A program made the translations under genes and the position numbers. 64,000 nucleotides of DNA from JAAYDI01 sp052034005 (GTDB taxonomy: Bacteria; Planctomycetota; Planctomycetia; Pirellulales; Pirellulaceae). This document shows, in pieces, positions 1-8,436 of the stretch. Location: contig JBPOJB010000005.1 in assembly GCA_052034005.1 (NCBI GenBank), forward strand, positions 1 to 64,000, in the 5' to 3' direction. The notes beneath the pieces are model-generated. The model did not search any database and was not told the DNA's origin. It saw only the letters and a list, made by a program, of their open reading frames with translations. The stretch's first letter is position 1. Each line of letters opens with the position of its first letter.

Positions 1-11
1 CCACATCTCCC

Positions 12-37
12 ACGGGCGGCCTCTGTCGCCCGTTTTT
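12..37 (+). terminator. intrinsic terminator for a gene left of the window
   Basis: A perfect 7-bp stem (ACGGGCG with CGCCCGT) closes an 8-nt loop and runs straight into a T tract. This is the form of a Rho-independent terminator acting rightward. The gene it ends lies outside the window. Nothing recognisable lies between it and the gene relic starting near 132. Confidence 0.7.
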
Positions 38-131
38 CATGCGCTCCTCACCCTCCCTGGACGATCCATTCTCCGGACAGTCAAACCGAGACTATCACGG
101 ACAAATAATTCGGGACGCGGCACCCTCTTGA

Positions 132-233
132 CTCTCTGCTACGACCTGCAACTCAAGTCCGATTGCCAGTGACGAGCGCATCTATGTGAGCAACAACGAC
201 GGGGCCACATTTGTGATCCGGGCCGGAACGGAA
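132..233 (+). pseudogene. relic of a PQQ-like beta-propeller protein
   Basis: One frame reads SPIASDERIYVSNNDGATF followed by VIRAGTE. This matches the repeat unit of PQQ-like (BamB-type) beta-propeller proteins, where SPIA.DGRIYV...G.TFVI is the usual pattern. The frame is closed by a stop upstream and is cut off downstream exactly where the dispersed repeat beginning near 231 starts, so only about 30 codons survive. No start codon or signal peptide is present. Inference: a remnant of a larger exported protein truncated by rearrangement. The assignment rests on pattern recognition alone. Confidence 0.5.
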
Positions 234-585
234 CCAAGGTGTTTTAGCGGTTGACGTTTATCGCTGGTGTTCCGCGCACCATCTAACCTGCTTTATGCCT
301 GGTCTGGCCCTCTACGACTTTTGCCGTGCCCAGCGGCGACACGAAGACGGTCTCTTCCGTCCCGAAGGGATAGCTCTATCACAGTTGCGTCCACCCACCA
401 GACCCGAGTCCCAACGGGACGGCGCTAATCCCAGGCGTATTCGTGCGTCCCTATCCAGCCGGTACGGCCACACGGGCGTGCTCATCGACGTCCAGAAACG
501 ATCACCAATGGAACAAATCTCCCCAAAACAGGACAGGCAAAGTCTATCCCGATTTTCACCACCCCAGTCAGAGCGCTTCGTAACA
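231..585 (+). repeat. dispersed intergenic repeat, copy A
   Basis: This copy begins with GAACCAAGGTGTT and runs through blocks shared with the copies near 3304, 38395 and 60107. The shared blocks include CAGCGGCGACACGAAGACGG, TCTTCCGTCCCGAAGGGA, GAGTCCCAACGGGACGGC and CTCATCGACGTCCAG. It ends with a block (ACCAATGGAACAAATC to TTTTCACCACCCC) that recurs at 19006-19068, 33710-33752 and 60337-60395. Copy A lacks the large CCCAGGGC...GCCCTGGG hairpin of the copies near 38465 and 60166. Open frames on both strands are repeat-encoded and are not called as genes. Confidence 0.8.
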
Positions 586-709
586 TGATGTTCTCCCAGT
601 GCAGTATGCGCTCGCCAGTGTGCCAACCCGTGCGTCCTTCTGCCCCTCCCGCTGTGCCATCTCGCTATAATGCGTTCCTCGGTCGAGCAGCAATCCGGGA
701 GATCTCCTC

Positions 710-855
710 ATGAGCATTGTGCGATATCACACCGTGACAGCATTGATGCTGTTGGCTCTGCTGCTTCAGGCACATGGGACGCAGGCCCAGGAGACAGACT
801 CCCGGCCACTGTGGGATTGGCTGACAGCCACACCGGAAAGCCAGGGGATGGCAAA
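710..855 (+). pseudogene. N-terminal remnant of an exported serine beta-lactamase-like protein
   Basis: An ATG preceded by a GGGAG site opens a clear signal peptide (MSIVRYHTVTALMLLALLLQ, cleavage near TQA-QE). After it comes PLWDWLTATPESQGM, which resembles the W...TPEEQGM start of the class C beta-lactamase/esterase family. The normal fold needs more than 300 residues including an SxxK motif. Here similarity stops after about 46 residues and the frame continues in unrelated sequence. I read this as a 3'-truncated gene. The region 586-709 before it shows no other feature. Confidence 0.5.
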
Positions 856-944
856 TCCTTGTCATCGGGCATATCCCGATTGTTCCGGTAGATCTTGTGG
901 CGCCATGAATCACATTCCTTCTGTTGAATTGATCGGATCAGGGC

Positions 945-1598
945 CTAGGACGGATACCCCTTCGCCACCGTCTCAGTGTTCCGGGCCAAGTCCAACGTTC
1001 GCCAACAGTACCAGGTTGCCACCGAAGCGAATGGTCTCCACGGGGCGGCAATGGCATGGCTGGTCTTCTTGTCGGGCAGGTCCGCCAGGCCGTAGCGATC
1101 ACGAATGGCCGTTCGCACGCCCAGGTCATCGTGCGGGAAAACATCAGGGCGTCCCAAGGCGAATATCAGGAACATCTGCGCCGTCCAGCGACCGATCCCC
1201 TTGACCTGAGTGAGCATCTCCACGACTCGTTCGTCTGACAGTCGCCCGATCCTTTGAAGATCCACAGTGCCGTTGTTGACCTTGGTTGCCAGGTCGGCCA
1301 TGTAGAACGCCTTCTGCCTTGACAGTCCAACCGCCCTCAGTTGATCGGCGGTGAAGCGGGCAAGGTTGGCGGCTGTCAGTCCGTCGGGACCAACCAGTTC
1401 CAACAAGCGTTTGCGGATCGCGCGGGCAGCCACGGTAGAGATCTGCTGGGAGACGATGGAGCGGACCAGCAGCCCGAAGCGGTCTCGTTCGAACCGGAGC
1501 GTATACGGCCCCACGTCGTCGATCATCGACTTCATCACCGGGTCTGCCGCCCGCAGATGGCAACGCGCGGATCGGATTTGCCGGGCCGTGAGTCTCAT
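945..1598 (-). CDS. alkA: DNA-3-methyladenine glycosylase II (HhH-GPD family)
   Basis: This 217-residue protein is a base-excision-repair glycosylase that removes alkylated purines. The central IVSQQISTVAARAI segment and the helix-hairpin-helix VKGIGRWTAQMFL are characteristic of the family. The HhH is followed by FPHDDLGVRTA, whose Asp157/Asp158 pair aligns with the catalytic aspartate region of AlkA. The C-terminal AAPWRPFASVATWYCWR is the usual closing helix. The ATG at 1598 is chosen because GGAGG lies just upstream; the frame extends 17 codons further without a better site. The protein is shorter than E. coli AlkA (about 280) and lacks its N-terminal domain, as many bacterial homologues do. 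It is monocistronic. Confidence 0.88.
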   Translation of the reverse strand: MRLTARQIRSARCHLRAADPVMKSMIDDVGPYTLRFERDRFGLLVRSIVSQQISTVAARAIRKRLLELVGPDGLTAANLARFTADQLRAVGLSRQKAFYMADLATKVNNGTVDLQRIGRLSDERVVEMLTQVKGIGRWTAQMFLIFALGRPDVFPHDDLGVRTAIRDRYGLADLPDKKTSHAIAAPWRPFASVATWYCWRTLDLARNTETVAKGYPS

Positions 1599-2155
1599 GT
1601 CAGCACCTCCTCGGTGTGTCCCCGCGTCACTGGAAGCCGGGACCATCAACTTCCCCTGTCGCTGTCGCCGGCGCGGCCGGAATCCGGGATGGGTTCCGGC
1701 TACTTGCTGTGCAAGCTAACTGAGGTGTTCTAGAATTTCAAATGGCCCCTCCACGAGCCCGGTCCGTTGTGTCGTCGTACCAAGCGGTTCAGACGGAACC
1801 GGACGCTCAGATTTTGGCGGTGTGCGTGAGTTGGGAAGACGGGCACGCGTATTGCCCGTGGGCAGGAGTCTGGGAGCGTGGGACGACCACACGACCGCAT
1901 GAATGCGGTCACTACGAGCCGGTTCGTAGTGACCCGATTCATCGGGTCCGGGGAGCGTGGGACCAACCAACGACCGCATGAATGCGGTCACTACGAGCCT
2001 TACAAGAGACAACTGGCTCGACGAGATGGGAAAGGCATTCGCAGGCTCGGGTGTGGGCCAGTTCAAGGAGGAAAGCTGCGTGTCTGGCTTCTGCTGTCGC
2101 CGGCGCTCGCGCGTGCCGCCGCCCGCCGTGTCAGGTCGACTGCGGCCCGGCGTTC
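1599..2155. other. intergenic region between alkA and the 2156-3148 gene
   Basis: No gene is supported in this 557-nt stretch. The only structured element is the palindrome cluster at 1893-1999. The open frames that cross it are created by the repeats and have no start signals or recognisable product. No convincing promoter or terminator was seen. Confidence 0.6.
1893..1999. repeat. cluster of short perfect palindromes, partly in tandem
   Basis: Four consecutive hairpin-forming palindromes can be read. GACCGCAT-GA-ATGCGGTC is at 1893-1910. ACTACGA with TTCGTAGT is at 1911-1930. GACCCGAT-TC-ATCGGGTC is at 1931-1948. The first palindrome is repeated at 1972-1989, followed again by ACTACGAGCC. 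The unit starting with GAGCGTGGGAC, then the GACCGCAT palindrome and ACTACGAGCC, therefore occurs twice about 80 bp apart. This is REP-like organisation. Confidence 0.75.
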
Positions 2156-3148
2156 CTACGGCTGCGGCTGCCAGCGGCGAAACTCGTCCAGCAGTTCATC
2201 GCGCGAGCACGTCGGGCGGAGGACGGTGCGGAGCTGAAGCGAGTACGACTTTCCGACCACAGGCTGCGGCACCACCAGCTGGAAGTCCCAGGCAGGGGAC
2301 GTAGTCCGCCGCGCACCGTCCACGCCGCCGCCGCTGGGCGAATGAGTGAAGCGAACGCCATCCGACGTGGCGAACATCACCATCCAGACCAGGTTGTCGT
2401 GATGCCCATAGAAGAACGGCTGATCGTAGCGCAGTCGCGACAGGCTCTTGAACAGGGCGTCTCGGCTGCCCGGCGGAAAGGTCAGCTCAAAGGTATCCTG
2501 CCGGTGGCGCACCGTACTCTGGTCGTCATGCCAGGACGTGCAGAGCTGTGTCCAGAGGTTCTCCTGGGCATCGAGGCCGCCCAGGAAGTACATGCTCTTG
2601 TCCGCCGGGGCATGGATATAGCTGGCCCAGAACAGCGCCAGATACCCGTAGGGGAACACATCCTGGCGCGGGATACAGCGGAACGTCATGTCCAGGTAAT
2701 GTGGCGCCACAAGCTGAAAGCGAGTCCAGCTTTCGACGTGAAACGTCGGTGTCGGCGGCTGGTGCAGCTCGGCCTCGGTCGCGCTGATCCGCGTCAGCGT
2801 CATCGGGGCCTGGCGAGGTTCGAAAAACGTCCGTGTCTCGTCAAGCCCCTCTCCGGTGATGATGTGCTCCAGGTTCAGCCCGGCGTACGCCGGCACGAAG
2901 ATGCTCCGCGTGCCGGCCGCGTGCCGCAGGCTCCAGACACCGTTGTAGCCCGCCTGGTGCTCGCCGTGTGCCGTATTGTCCCCAATCACGGCCGTCAGAT
3001 CGCCCGCCGTCAACGTGATCGCATGAGACTCCGCTGCCGGTGCCGCATCGTCCGCGCCGGCGCTGCCCGCCACCACGGCGACCACCAGTACCGACAGTGC
3101 AAAACACGCTCCCCGGCCTCGCCACGCCTGCCGTCGCCACCACATCAT
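2156..3148 (-). CDS. exported protein of unknown function
   Basis: This 330-residue protein begins with an arginine-rich n-region and a hydrophobic core (ACFALSVLVVAVVAGSAGA), a Sec-type signal peptide cleaved near GADDA. The mature part is rich in aromatic residues and beta-strand-like stretches, such as IFVPAYAGLNLEHIITGEG and FHVESWTRFQLVAPHYLDM. It ends in a probable beta-sheet segment, TSPAWDFQLVVPQP. I recognise no catalytic motif. The composition and length resemble carbohydrate-active or sugar-binding exported proteins of planctomycetes, but that is inference. It stands alone between the palindrome cluster and repeat copy B. A second in-frame ATG follows the first directly, so the start is uncertain by one codon. 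Confidence 0.7.
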   Translation of the reverse strand: MMWWRRQAWRGRGACFALSVLVVAVVAGSAGADDAAPAAESHAITLTAGDLTAVIGDNTAHGEHQAGYNGVWSLRHAAGTRSIFVPAYAGLNLEHIITGEGLDETRTFFEPRQAPMTLTRISATEAELHQPPTPTFHVESWTRFQLVAPHYLDMTFRCIPRQDVFPYGYLALFWASYIHAPADKSMYFLGGLDAQENLWTQLCTSWHDDQSTVRHRQDTFELTFPPGSRDALFKSLSRLRYDQPFFYGHHDNLVWMVMFATSDGVRFTHSPSGGGVDGARRTTSPAWDFQLVVPQPVVGKSYSLQLRTVLRPTCSRDELLDEFRRWQPQP

Positions 3149-3303
3149 GGATCACCCCCATCCACCACTCATGTCGTCCCGCACCGCCGGACCGTTCGCC
3201 GCCCGCACCAGGCTCGCGCGGCGCCCGGGGCCAGCGCACACGAAGCGCCCTTATTTTATTTTAGGGCTGGAGGACATGACAACAACCGAGTGGCGACGTG
3301 AAA

Positions 3304-4045
3304 GAACCAAGGTGTTCTAACGGCTAATGTTCGTCGTTGGTGTTCCGCGCCCCATCTTACCTGCTTTGCGCCTGCTCTGGCCCTCTATGACTTGTGCCGT
3401 TCCAAGCGGCGACACGAAGACGGTTTCTTCCGTCCCGAAAAACGGGGAGCGGAGAAGTGGGAAGGAAGAAGAGCAGAAAACGAGTGCAGAGTGCAGAACA
3501 AGTAGTGCAGAGTGCAGAACAAGGAGTGCAGAGTGCAGAAGGGAAGAAGGCAGAGTGCAGAAGGGAAGAAGGCAGAGTAGTGCAGTGGTTCGAACAGCAA
3601 CAGACACCTTCCCCATCCAGGATCGCTCAGACCAGGGTGCGGTCTCTTCCGTCCCGAAGGGACAACTCTATCACAGCCCAGGCCGAAAGCCCGGCGAGCC
3701 GGGCCGCAGCCTTGGGGCGCGTACACCCACCAGACCCGAGTCCCAACGGGACGGCTCTAATCTCAGGCGTATTCATTCGTCCATATCCCGCCGGTACGGC
3801 CACACGGGCCGGCTCATCGACGTCCAGGAACGAAGGCTGCTCACCGCCAGGTCAGCCACGGCCGCTGGGCGGCGCGGTGGCCTGGATTGTACCACGGCGA
3901 TTCGCCCCACCGGGTTGTTCCGTCCTTTCAGGGCGGCGGGTGGAGGCGGGCGCTGACCCAGGGCGGCGCTTCGCGGCTGTGCCGCTCAGCTCTGCCCTGA
4001 GCTGGAATGCAGCTGCCCGTGCGGGGCGAGGAACGGGATCACGGC
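3304..4045 (+). repeat. dispersed intergenic repeat, copy B (composite)
   Basis: This copy opens with the same GAACCAAGGTGTT block as copy A and follows it to TCTTCCGTCCCGAA. There it is interrupted by a GTGCAGA minisatellite (3485-3590). It resumes with TCTTCCGTCCCGAAGGGA near 3646, carries a degenerate form of the large hairpin, and continues to GGCTCATCGACGTCCAG near 3830. A second block at 3950-4040 (CTTCGCGGCTGTGCCGCTCAG and AGCTGCCCGTGCGGGG) matches 38630-38700 next to copy D. The whole interval 3149-4227 has no supported gene. Confidence 0.75.
3485..3590 (+). repeat. GTGCAGA-rich minisatellite inside repeat copy B
   Basis: Degenerate tandem units built from GTGCAGAGTGCAGAACAAG and GTGCAGAAGGGAAGAAG occupy this stretch. 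The same units form a regular 46-bp array at 38729-38890. It has no CRISPR-like unique spacers. Confidence 0.8.
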
Positions 4046-4227
4046 TGCGCCGCTCGCAATCTAATCGCATGCGAGCGACGAATGCGTGCAGGCGGCCATC
4101 GGTCGCTTGCAGTGGGTGAGCGTCGTCAGCCACCTCACGTCAACCCAATCTCTCGGGCACGCACCTGTGCTCACTCCCGCGCCCCTGCCGCGGCCAGACG
4201 GGTAGCCCACATGCGCCTGTGGGGCGT

Positions 4228-5748
4228 TTACTCCTCGTCGCCCGCACCTTCCGCGCGCTGCTCGCCTTCGGCTGCCTCGAGCAGGGGCGTGCTTTGTGCG
4301 TCGGGGGCGGGCAGTTCTTCGACGTCCCGCAGTTTGCGCTGGATCGCGCGCGAACGGACGGCCACGGAATCGACCGAATTGGACGCCTCTTGGAGCTTCT
4401 TCTGGACTTTGGCCAGGACCGTGCCGTATTTGCCGAACTCTGTCTTCACCGCGGCCAACAGGTTCCACACCTCGCTGGAACGTTGTTCGATGGCCAGCGT
4501 GCGGAAGCCCATCTGCAGGCTGTTGAGGATGGACCAAAGGGTCGTCGGCCCGGCGATGACCACCCGGTACGTGTGCTGGATCGTCTCGATCAGGCCCGGC
4601 CGCCGGACGACCTCGGCAAACAGCCCTTCGGTGGGCAGGAAGAGCACGCCGAATTCCGTCGTCTTCGGCGGGTTCACGTACTTGGTGGAGATGTCGCCCG
4701 CGCACGCCTTGATCCTGTTCTCCAGCTGCCTGGCGGCGGCGTCCACCCCCTCGGCGTCTCCGCGTTCCTGCGCCTCGATTAGACGCTGGTAGTCCTCGGT
4801 CGGGAACTTCGCGTCGATCGGCAGCCAGACGATCTCACCTTTCTCACCGCCGCGCCCGGGTAGCCGAATGGCGTACTCCACGCGTTCGCTGTCCTCTTTC
4901 GTGGCCACGTTTGTGTCGTATTGGTCGGGCGTGAGCACTTCCTCGAGCATCGCACCGAGCCGCACTTCGCCCCAGGTACCCCGGACCTTGACATTGGTGA
5001 GCACCCGTTTGAGGTCGCCCACCCCGGTCGCCAGCGCCTGCATTTCACCGAGCCCCTGGTGGACCTGCTCGAGCCGTTCGCTCACCAACTTGAACGACTC
5101 GCTGAGACGCTTCTCCAAGGTGCTCTGGAGCTTCTCCTCGACGGTTCCCCGAATCTGCTCCAACTTCTTCGTGTTATCGTCCTGGATGCTCTTGAGCTTC
5201 TCCTCCACGGACGCCCTGACCGTGTCCAGCCGCTTCTCGTTGGACTCGGTGAGGCGCGTCAGCTGCCCAATGACCTCCGCAAACTGCATCCGCTGCCAGT
5301 TGAGGAAATCGCCGATCGTCTTGCCGACCTCCTCCCGCGTCTTCTGGGCACTGTCGGTCGCTTCGCGGCGGATTTCGTCCAGCTTCTTCGTGTTCCCCTC
5401 CTGCAACTCACCGAGCCGTTTCTCCACGGTTTCCCGCATCGCGCCGAGCTTCTGATCGCTGGCCTGCGTCAGCGCCTGCAGTTGCTTGTGCAGGCTGTCA
5501 CCGACCCCCTTGAGCGTGCTGCCCATCTCCTCCCGCGCCTGGCGGGCCGAATCCGTGAACTCCCCCCGGTTCTTGGCGATCTCGTCGCGCACCGCCCGCT
5601 CCGTACGCTCGTGGGCGTCTTCTACGGCCTTGAACGTGCGCTCGAGCGGTGAGAGGTCGACCCCCACCTTCCGCCGCAGCGAAAGCACCTGGAGGCCGAC
5701 CACCAAGGCCAACAACGCCACAACAACAATAGGAAGGACGTCGCTCAT
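4228..5748 (-). CDS. rmuC: DNA recombination protein RmuC
   Basis: This 506-residue protein belongs to the RmuC family, implicated in limiting inversions between short inverted repeats and in genome stability. An N-terminal membrane anchor (residues 4-22, VLPIVVVALLALVVGLQVL) is followed by a long coiled coil (about 30-240) with repeated EEKL/NTKKL heptads. The RmuC domain follows (about 245-450). It includes GTWGEVRLGAMLEEVL, LPIDAKFPTEDYQRL, and FLPTEGLFAEVVRRPGLIE, which are typical conserved blocks. A charged tail follows. Length and domain order match the family. It is monocistronic. A protein that handles short inverted repeats is notable in such a repeat-rich segment, but no direct link is shown. 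Confidence 0.93.
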   Translation of the reverse strand: MSDVLPIVVVALLALVVGLQVLSLRRKVGVDLSPLERTFKAVEDAHERTERAVRDEIAKNRGEFTDSARQAREEMGSTLKGVGDSLHKQLQALTQASDQKLGAMRETVEKRLGELQEGNTKKLDEIRREATDSAQKTREEVGKTIGDFLNWQRMQFAEVIGQLTRLTESNEKRLDTVRASVEEKLKSIQDDNTKKLEQIRGTVEEKLQSTLEKRLSESFKLVSERLEQVHQGLGEMQALATGVGDLKRVLTNVKVRGTWGEVRLGAMLEEVLTPDQYDTNVATKEDSERVEYAIRLPGRGGEKGEIVWLPIDAKFPTEDYQRLIEAQERGDAEGVDAAARQLENRIKACAGDISTKYVNPPKTTEFGVLFLPTEGLFAEVVRRPGLIETIQHTYRVVIAGPTTLWSILNSLQMGFRTLAIEQRSSEVWNLLAAVKTEFGKYGTVLAKVQKKLQEASNSVDSVAVRSRAIQRKLRDVEELPAPDAQSTPLLEAAEGEQRAEGAGDEE

Positions 5749-5900
5749 GGCCAGTCTCCATGCTCGGCTGTCTCAAAATCCGTAGACACTCCGGTTCCAG
5801 TTCCCTGGACCAGAGGCACGCGCGAGGCGCCGCGTCGTTGGTGGTTCACACCTCGACCCGGTCCATCGATGCAGGCGGCAAGACAAATACAACCGTCCGT

Positions 5901-7235
5901 TCACGCGATCTCGGGCAACTCCCAGCCTGCGCGGCGCGGGCGGTCGAGCAGGGCGTTGGCCTCCGGGTCGTCGATGATTTCCTCCTTGTCCGGGTCCCAA
6001 CGCAGCCGCCGGCCGACCTCGCGCGCGATGTTGATCAGATGCCCCACCGTCACCGTGCGGTGGCCGATCTCCACATCCGCCGTAGGCTTGCCCCGCGACT
6101 CGATGCAATCAAACCAGTTCTCGATATGCCCCTGGGCGACCCAGCCGTCCCCCTCCCACTTCTCCGCCAGCTTCGGGTCGGGCGGGTTCGCGACGAAGTC
6201 GCGCGGATTGGTGGTGAACTTGTTGCGATTGATCTCGATCTTGCACCGCTCGCCGACGAAAATCGCCCCCAACAACGGGCCGCGCTGCGGTTCGGTGTAC
6301 GCCGGGTACTTCGACTGCACTTCAACGCCGTTGGCGTAGCGGAAGTCGATCCGGGCGTTGATGCCCTGCCCTTCCACCGGCCAGAACTCGACCGGGCCTG
6401 AATCGTCCGCCCCCATCGCATACTGGACCATGTCCAGCGAGTGAGCCATCATGTCCGTCCCGGCTCCCGAGTAGTCGCGCCAGTTCGTCCAGCAGCCACC
6501 CAGGTTCTCTGACCAGTGGGCGGCCAGCAGGCGGTTGTACGGATGGACCGGCGCGGGGCCTTGGAACAGATCCCAGTTGAAGCCCGCCGGAATCGGCTCT
6601 TCGGGAAGCCCTTCCGCCGGATAGGGCATCGGCCCGCCGAAAGAGACGGCCTCGATCACTTTCACTTTGCCGATGCCCCCGTCCCGCACCAGCTCGCACG
6701 AAAACCGGTTCATCTCCATCGTCCGCTGCTGGCTGCCGGTCTGCACCACCCGGCCGTACTTGCGGGCCGCTGCGACCAGCGCGCGCCCCTCCTTGACGTA
6801 GTTCGACAACGGCTTCTCCACGTACACGTCCAAGCCGGCCTGACAGGCCAGCATGCCCGGGAGAACGTGCTGGTGGTGCGGCGTGCAGATCAATACCCCG
6901 TCGAGCCCCTTCTGCTCGATCAGATGGCGGTAGTCCTCGTACGTCTTCCAGTCGGCGCGGTGCTCTTCCATCGTCTCCGCGACCTTGCGGGCGTCGCAGT
7001 CGCAGATGGCGGCCACGCGGCCGCGGCCCCCCAGGTTCTTGATGTTGCGGATGAGCTGCTTTCCACGCACGCCCACGCCGATCACGCCCACCACGATCTG
7101 CTCGTTGGCACCAGGCGAGCCGGCGAACCCCAGCACGTGACGCGGCACGAAGGCGGGTAGCCCCATCGCCGCGGTCGAGGCGATCATGCTGCGCTTCAGG
7201 AACTGACGCCGATTGGTTCGAACGGATAGACTCAT
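5901..7235 (-). CDS. Tat-exported Gfo/Idh/MocA family oxidoreductase
   Basis: This 444-residue protein begins with a twin-arginine signal (NRRQFLKRS followed by a hydrophobic stretch ending near VLGFAG), so the folded NAD(P)-loaded enzyme is probably exported. The Rossmann fold starts at VVGVIGVGVRGKQLI. The family Lys motif is present as VEKPLSNY. The C-terminal substrate domain includes HSLDMVQYAMG with the expected His. It closes with LINIAREVGRRLRWDP and ends in the common planctomycete RRAGWELP tail. Family members oxidise or reduce sugars and sugar derivatives; the substrate here cannot be read from sequence. The start is supported by spacing of the signal peptide. It is monocistronic, with 5749-5900 and 7236-7487 on either side showing nothing recognisable. 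Confidence 0.9.
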   Translation of the reverse strand: MSLSVRTNRRQFLKRSMIASTAAMGLPAFVPRHVLGFAGSPGANEQIVVGVIGVGVRGKQLIRNIKNLGGRGRVAAICDCDARKVAETMEEHRADWKTYEDYRHLIEQKGLDGVLICTPHHQHVLPGMLACQAGLDVYVEKPLSNYVKEGRALVAAARKYGRVVQTGSQQRTMEMNRFSCELVRDGGIGKVKVIEAVSFGGPMPYPAEGLPEEPIPAGFNWDLFQGPAPVHPYNRLLAAHWSENLGGCWTNWRDYSGAGTDMMAHSLDMVQYAMGADDSGPVEFWPVEGQGINARIDFRYANGVEVQSKYPAYTEPQRGPLLGAIFVGERCKIEINRNKFTTNPRDFVANPPDPKLAEKWEGDGWVAQGHIENWFDCIESRGKPTADVEIGHRTVTVGHLINIAREVGRRLRWDPDKEEIIDDPEANALLDRPRRAGWELPEIA

Positions 7236-7487
7236 CGAAGACCCTCGTTCTGTTGGTACGTGAAATGCCCGCCCAAGGCGATGACACTATACTTTACCGT
7301 CTGAGCGGCACTTCCTGCAAATGCCCCTGAGCGACCACGGCCGGCCTCGCGGGATCAGACGTAGCCGCGGCGCCCCGTGCCGCCACGCCCCTCTTTATCA
7401 GTGCCGCAAGCACGCGGCTTCCAGACGCACAGCGTCCTCTTGCACGTGCTCCACGGCGAACCCTTACGGTGAAGAAGCGGCGTGCGG

Positions 7488-8270
7488 TCAGATCCGGTGT
7501 AAGGAGCAGGACAGATCCGGCGCGATGACGAGGAGTTGCCGACGCGGAATCGGCTGCCAGTCTTCATCGGACAGGGCTTCCGAACACACCAGCACAGCGC
7601 GTTCATGGTTTAGCGCCTTGCTCTCCAACAGGGCGTCGACTTCCTGTGATCTGTACTCGACTGGCCCTGGCGTCGATAGACCTCGACAAAGATAGTAAAG
7701 TGAGTAGTAATCGTCGTCGCCTGCCGACTCGCGGTATGCATACAAGCTGTGGCCATCGGTAAGCAGGAAATTCAGTCCCAAGTGGCGGACGCTTCGCACC
7801 ATGTCAAGTGCGCTCCCAATACCTTCGATGATGTCGCCAGCCGCGTCGATGTTCTGGAGTACCCATTGGAAGTAGACCTCTGAGTCGGTCTCACCCTCAA
7901 TCGCAGACCGGCGGCTTTCGTCGAGCATCTCGCGGACCGCGTCGACATCATCTATTGAACCGTTGTGGGCAAAGAGCCACGGTCCCTGTTGGAACGGATG
8001 ACAGTTCTTGACGGCCGGACCGCCGTTCGTCGCCCGCCGGACATGCGCGATCCATACCTTGGATGAATCGCGGACGATATCCGGCAGCGCATCGCATTCG
8101 TCCGCCTGACCAGGCCACTTGTAGATAATCGGCTTGTCGCGGCGGTACCGGCCCACGCCGAACCCGTCTGGGTTCTTACTTCCCAGGCTCGCAAAGCTCT
8201 TCGTCGCCTCAACCAACGAGAACGTCAGATCCACGGGACGGTTCGCGCGTAAACCAAACAGTCGGCACAT
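7488..8270 (-). CDS. class II glutamine amidotransferase (YafJ/EgtC type)
   Basis: This 260-residue protein starts MCRLFGLRAN, so Cys2 becomes the N-terminal nucleophile after Met removal, as in class II amidotransferases. Conserved features follow: NPDGFGVGRY, WIAHVRRATNG, HPFQQGPWLFAHNGSID, and EGETDSEVYFQWVL, which correspond to the glutamine-binding and Ntn-hydrolase core. It is a stand-alone amidotransferase domain like YafJ/EgtC, without a synthase partner nearby. The acceptor substrate is unknown. It is transcribed divergently from the 8437 gene; the shared upstream region carries an inverted repeat at 8324-8339. Confidence 0.88.
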   Translation of the reverse strand: MCRLFGLRANRPVDLTFSLVEATKSFASLGSKNPDGFGVGRYRRDKPIIYKWPGQADECDALPDIVRDSSKVWIAHVRRATNGGPAVKNCHPFQQGPWLFAHNGSIDDVDAVREMLDESRRSAIEGETDSEVYFQWVLQNIDAAGDIIEGIGSALDMVRSVRHLGLNFLLTDGHSLYAYRESAGDDDYYSLYYLCRGLSTPGPVEYRSQEVDALLESKALNHERAVLVCSEALSDEDWQPIPRRQLLVIAPDLSCSLHRI

Positions 8271-8323
8271 CGTTATCGAGCCTCCAACGTAGACGCCTGG
8301 ATCAGCTTATATCATTGGGCGCC

Positions 8324-8339
8324 TTGACCTGATGGTCAA
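8324..8339. promoter_or_regulatory. inverted repeat, possible operator between divergent genes
   Basis: TTGACC-TGAT-GGTCAA is a perfect 6-bp inverted repeat with a 4-bp centre in the 166-bp gap between two divergently transcribed genes. That position suits a regulator site. No matching minus-10 element at standard spacing was found on either strand. Confidence 0.3.
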
Positions 8340-8436
8340 TCTGGGTCACGCTCAGGGTTTGCGGTTACCCTCAGGGACCGAGACTGCACGCAGAGGCAGC
8401 TTGCGGACCAGCCATATCGCAGGAGGAACACATACC

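Noticed and set aside
1893..1999. Possible CRISPR or attachment site
   Set aside because: Only two copies of the unit with palindromic sequence and no integrase nearby; REP-like palindromes fit better.
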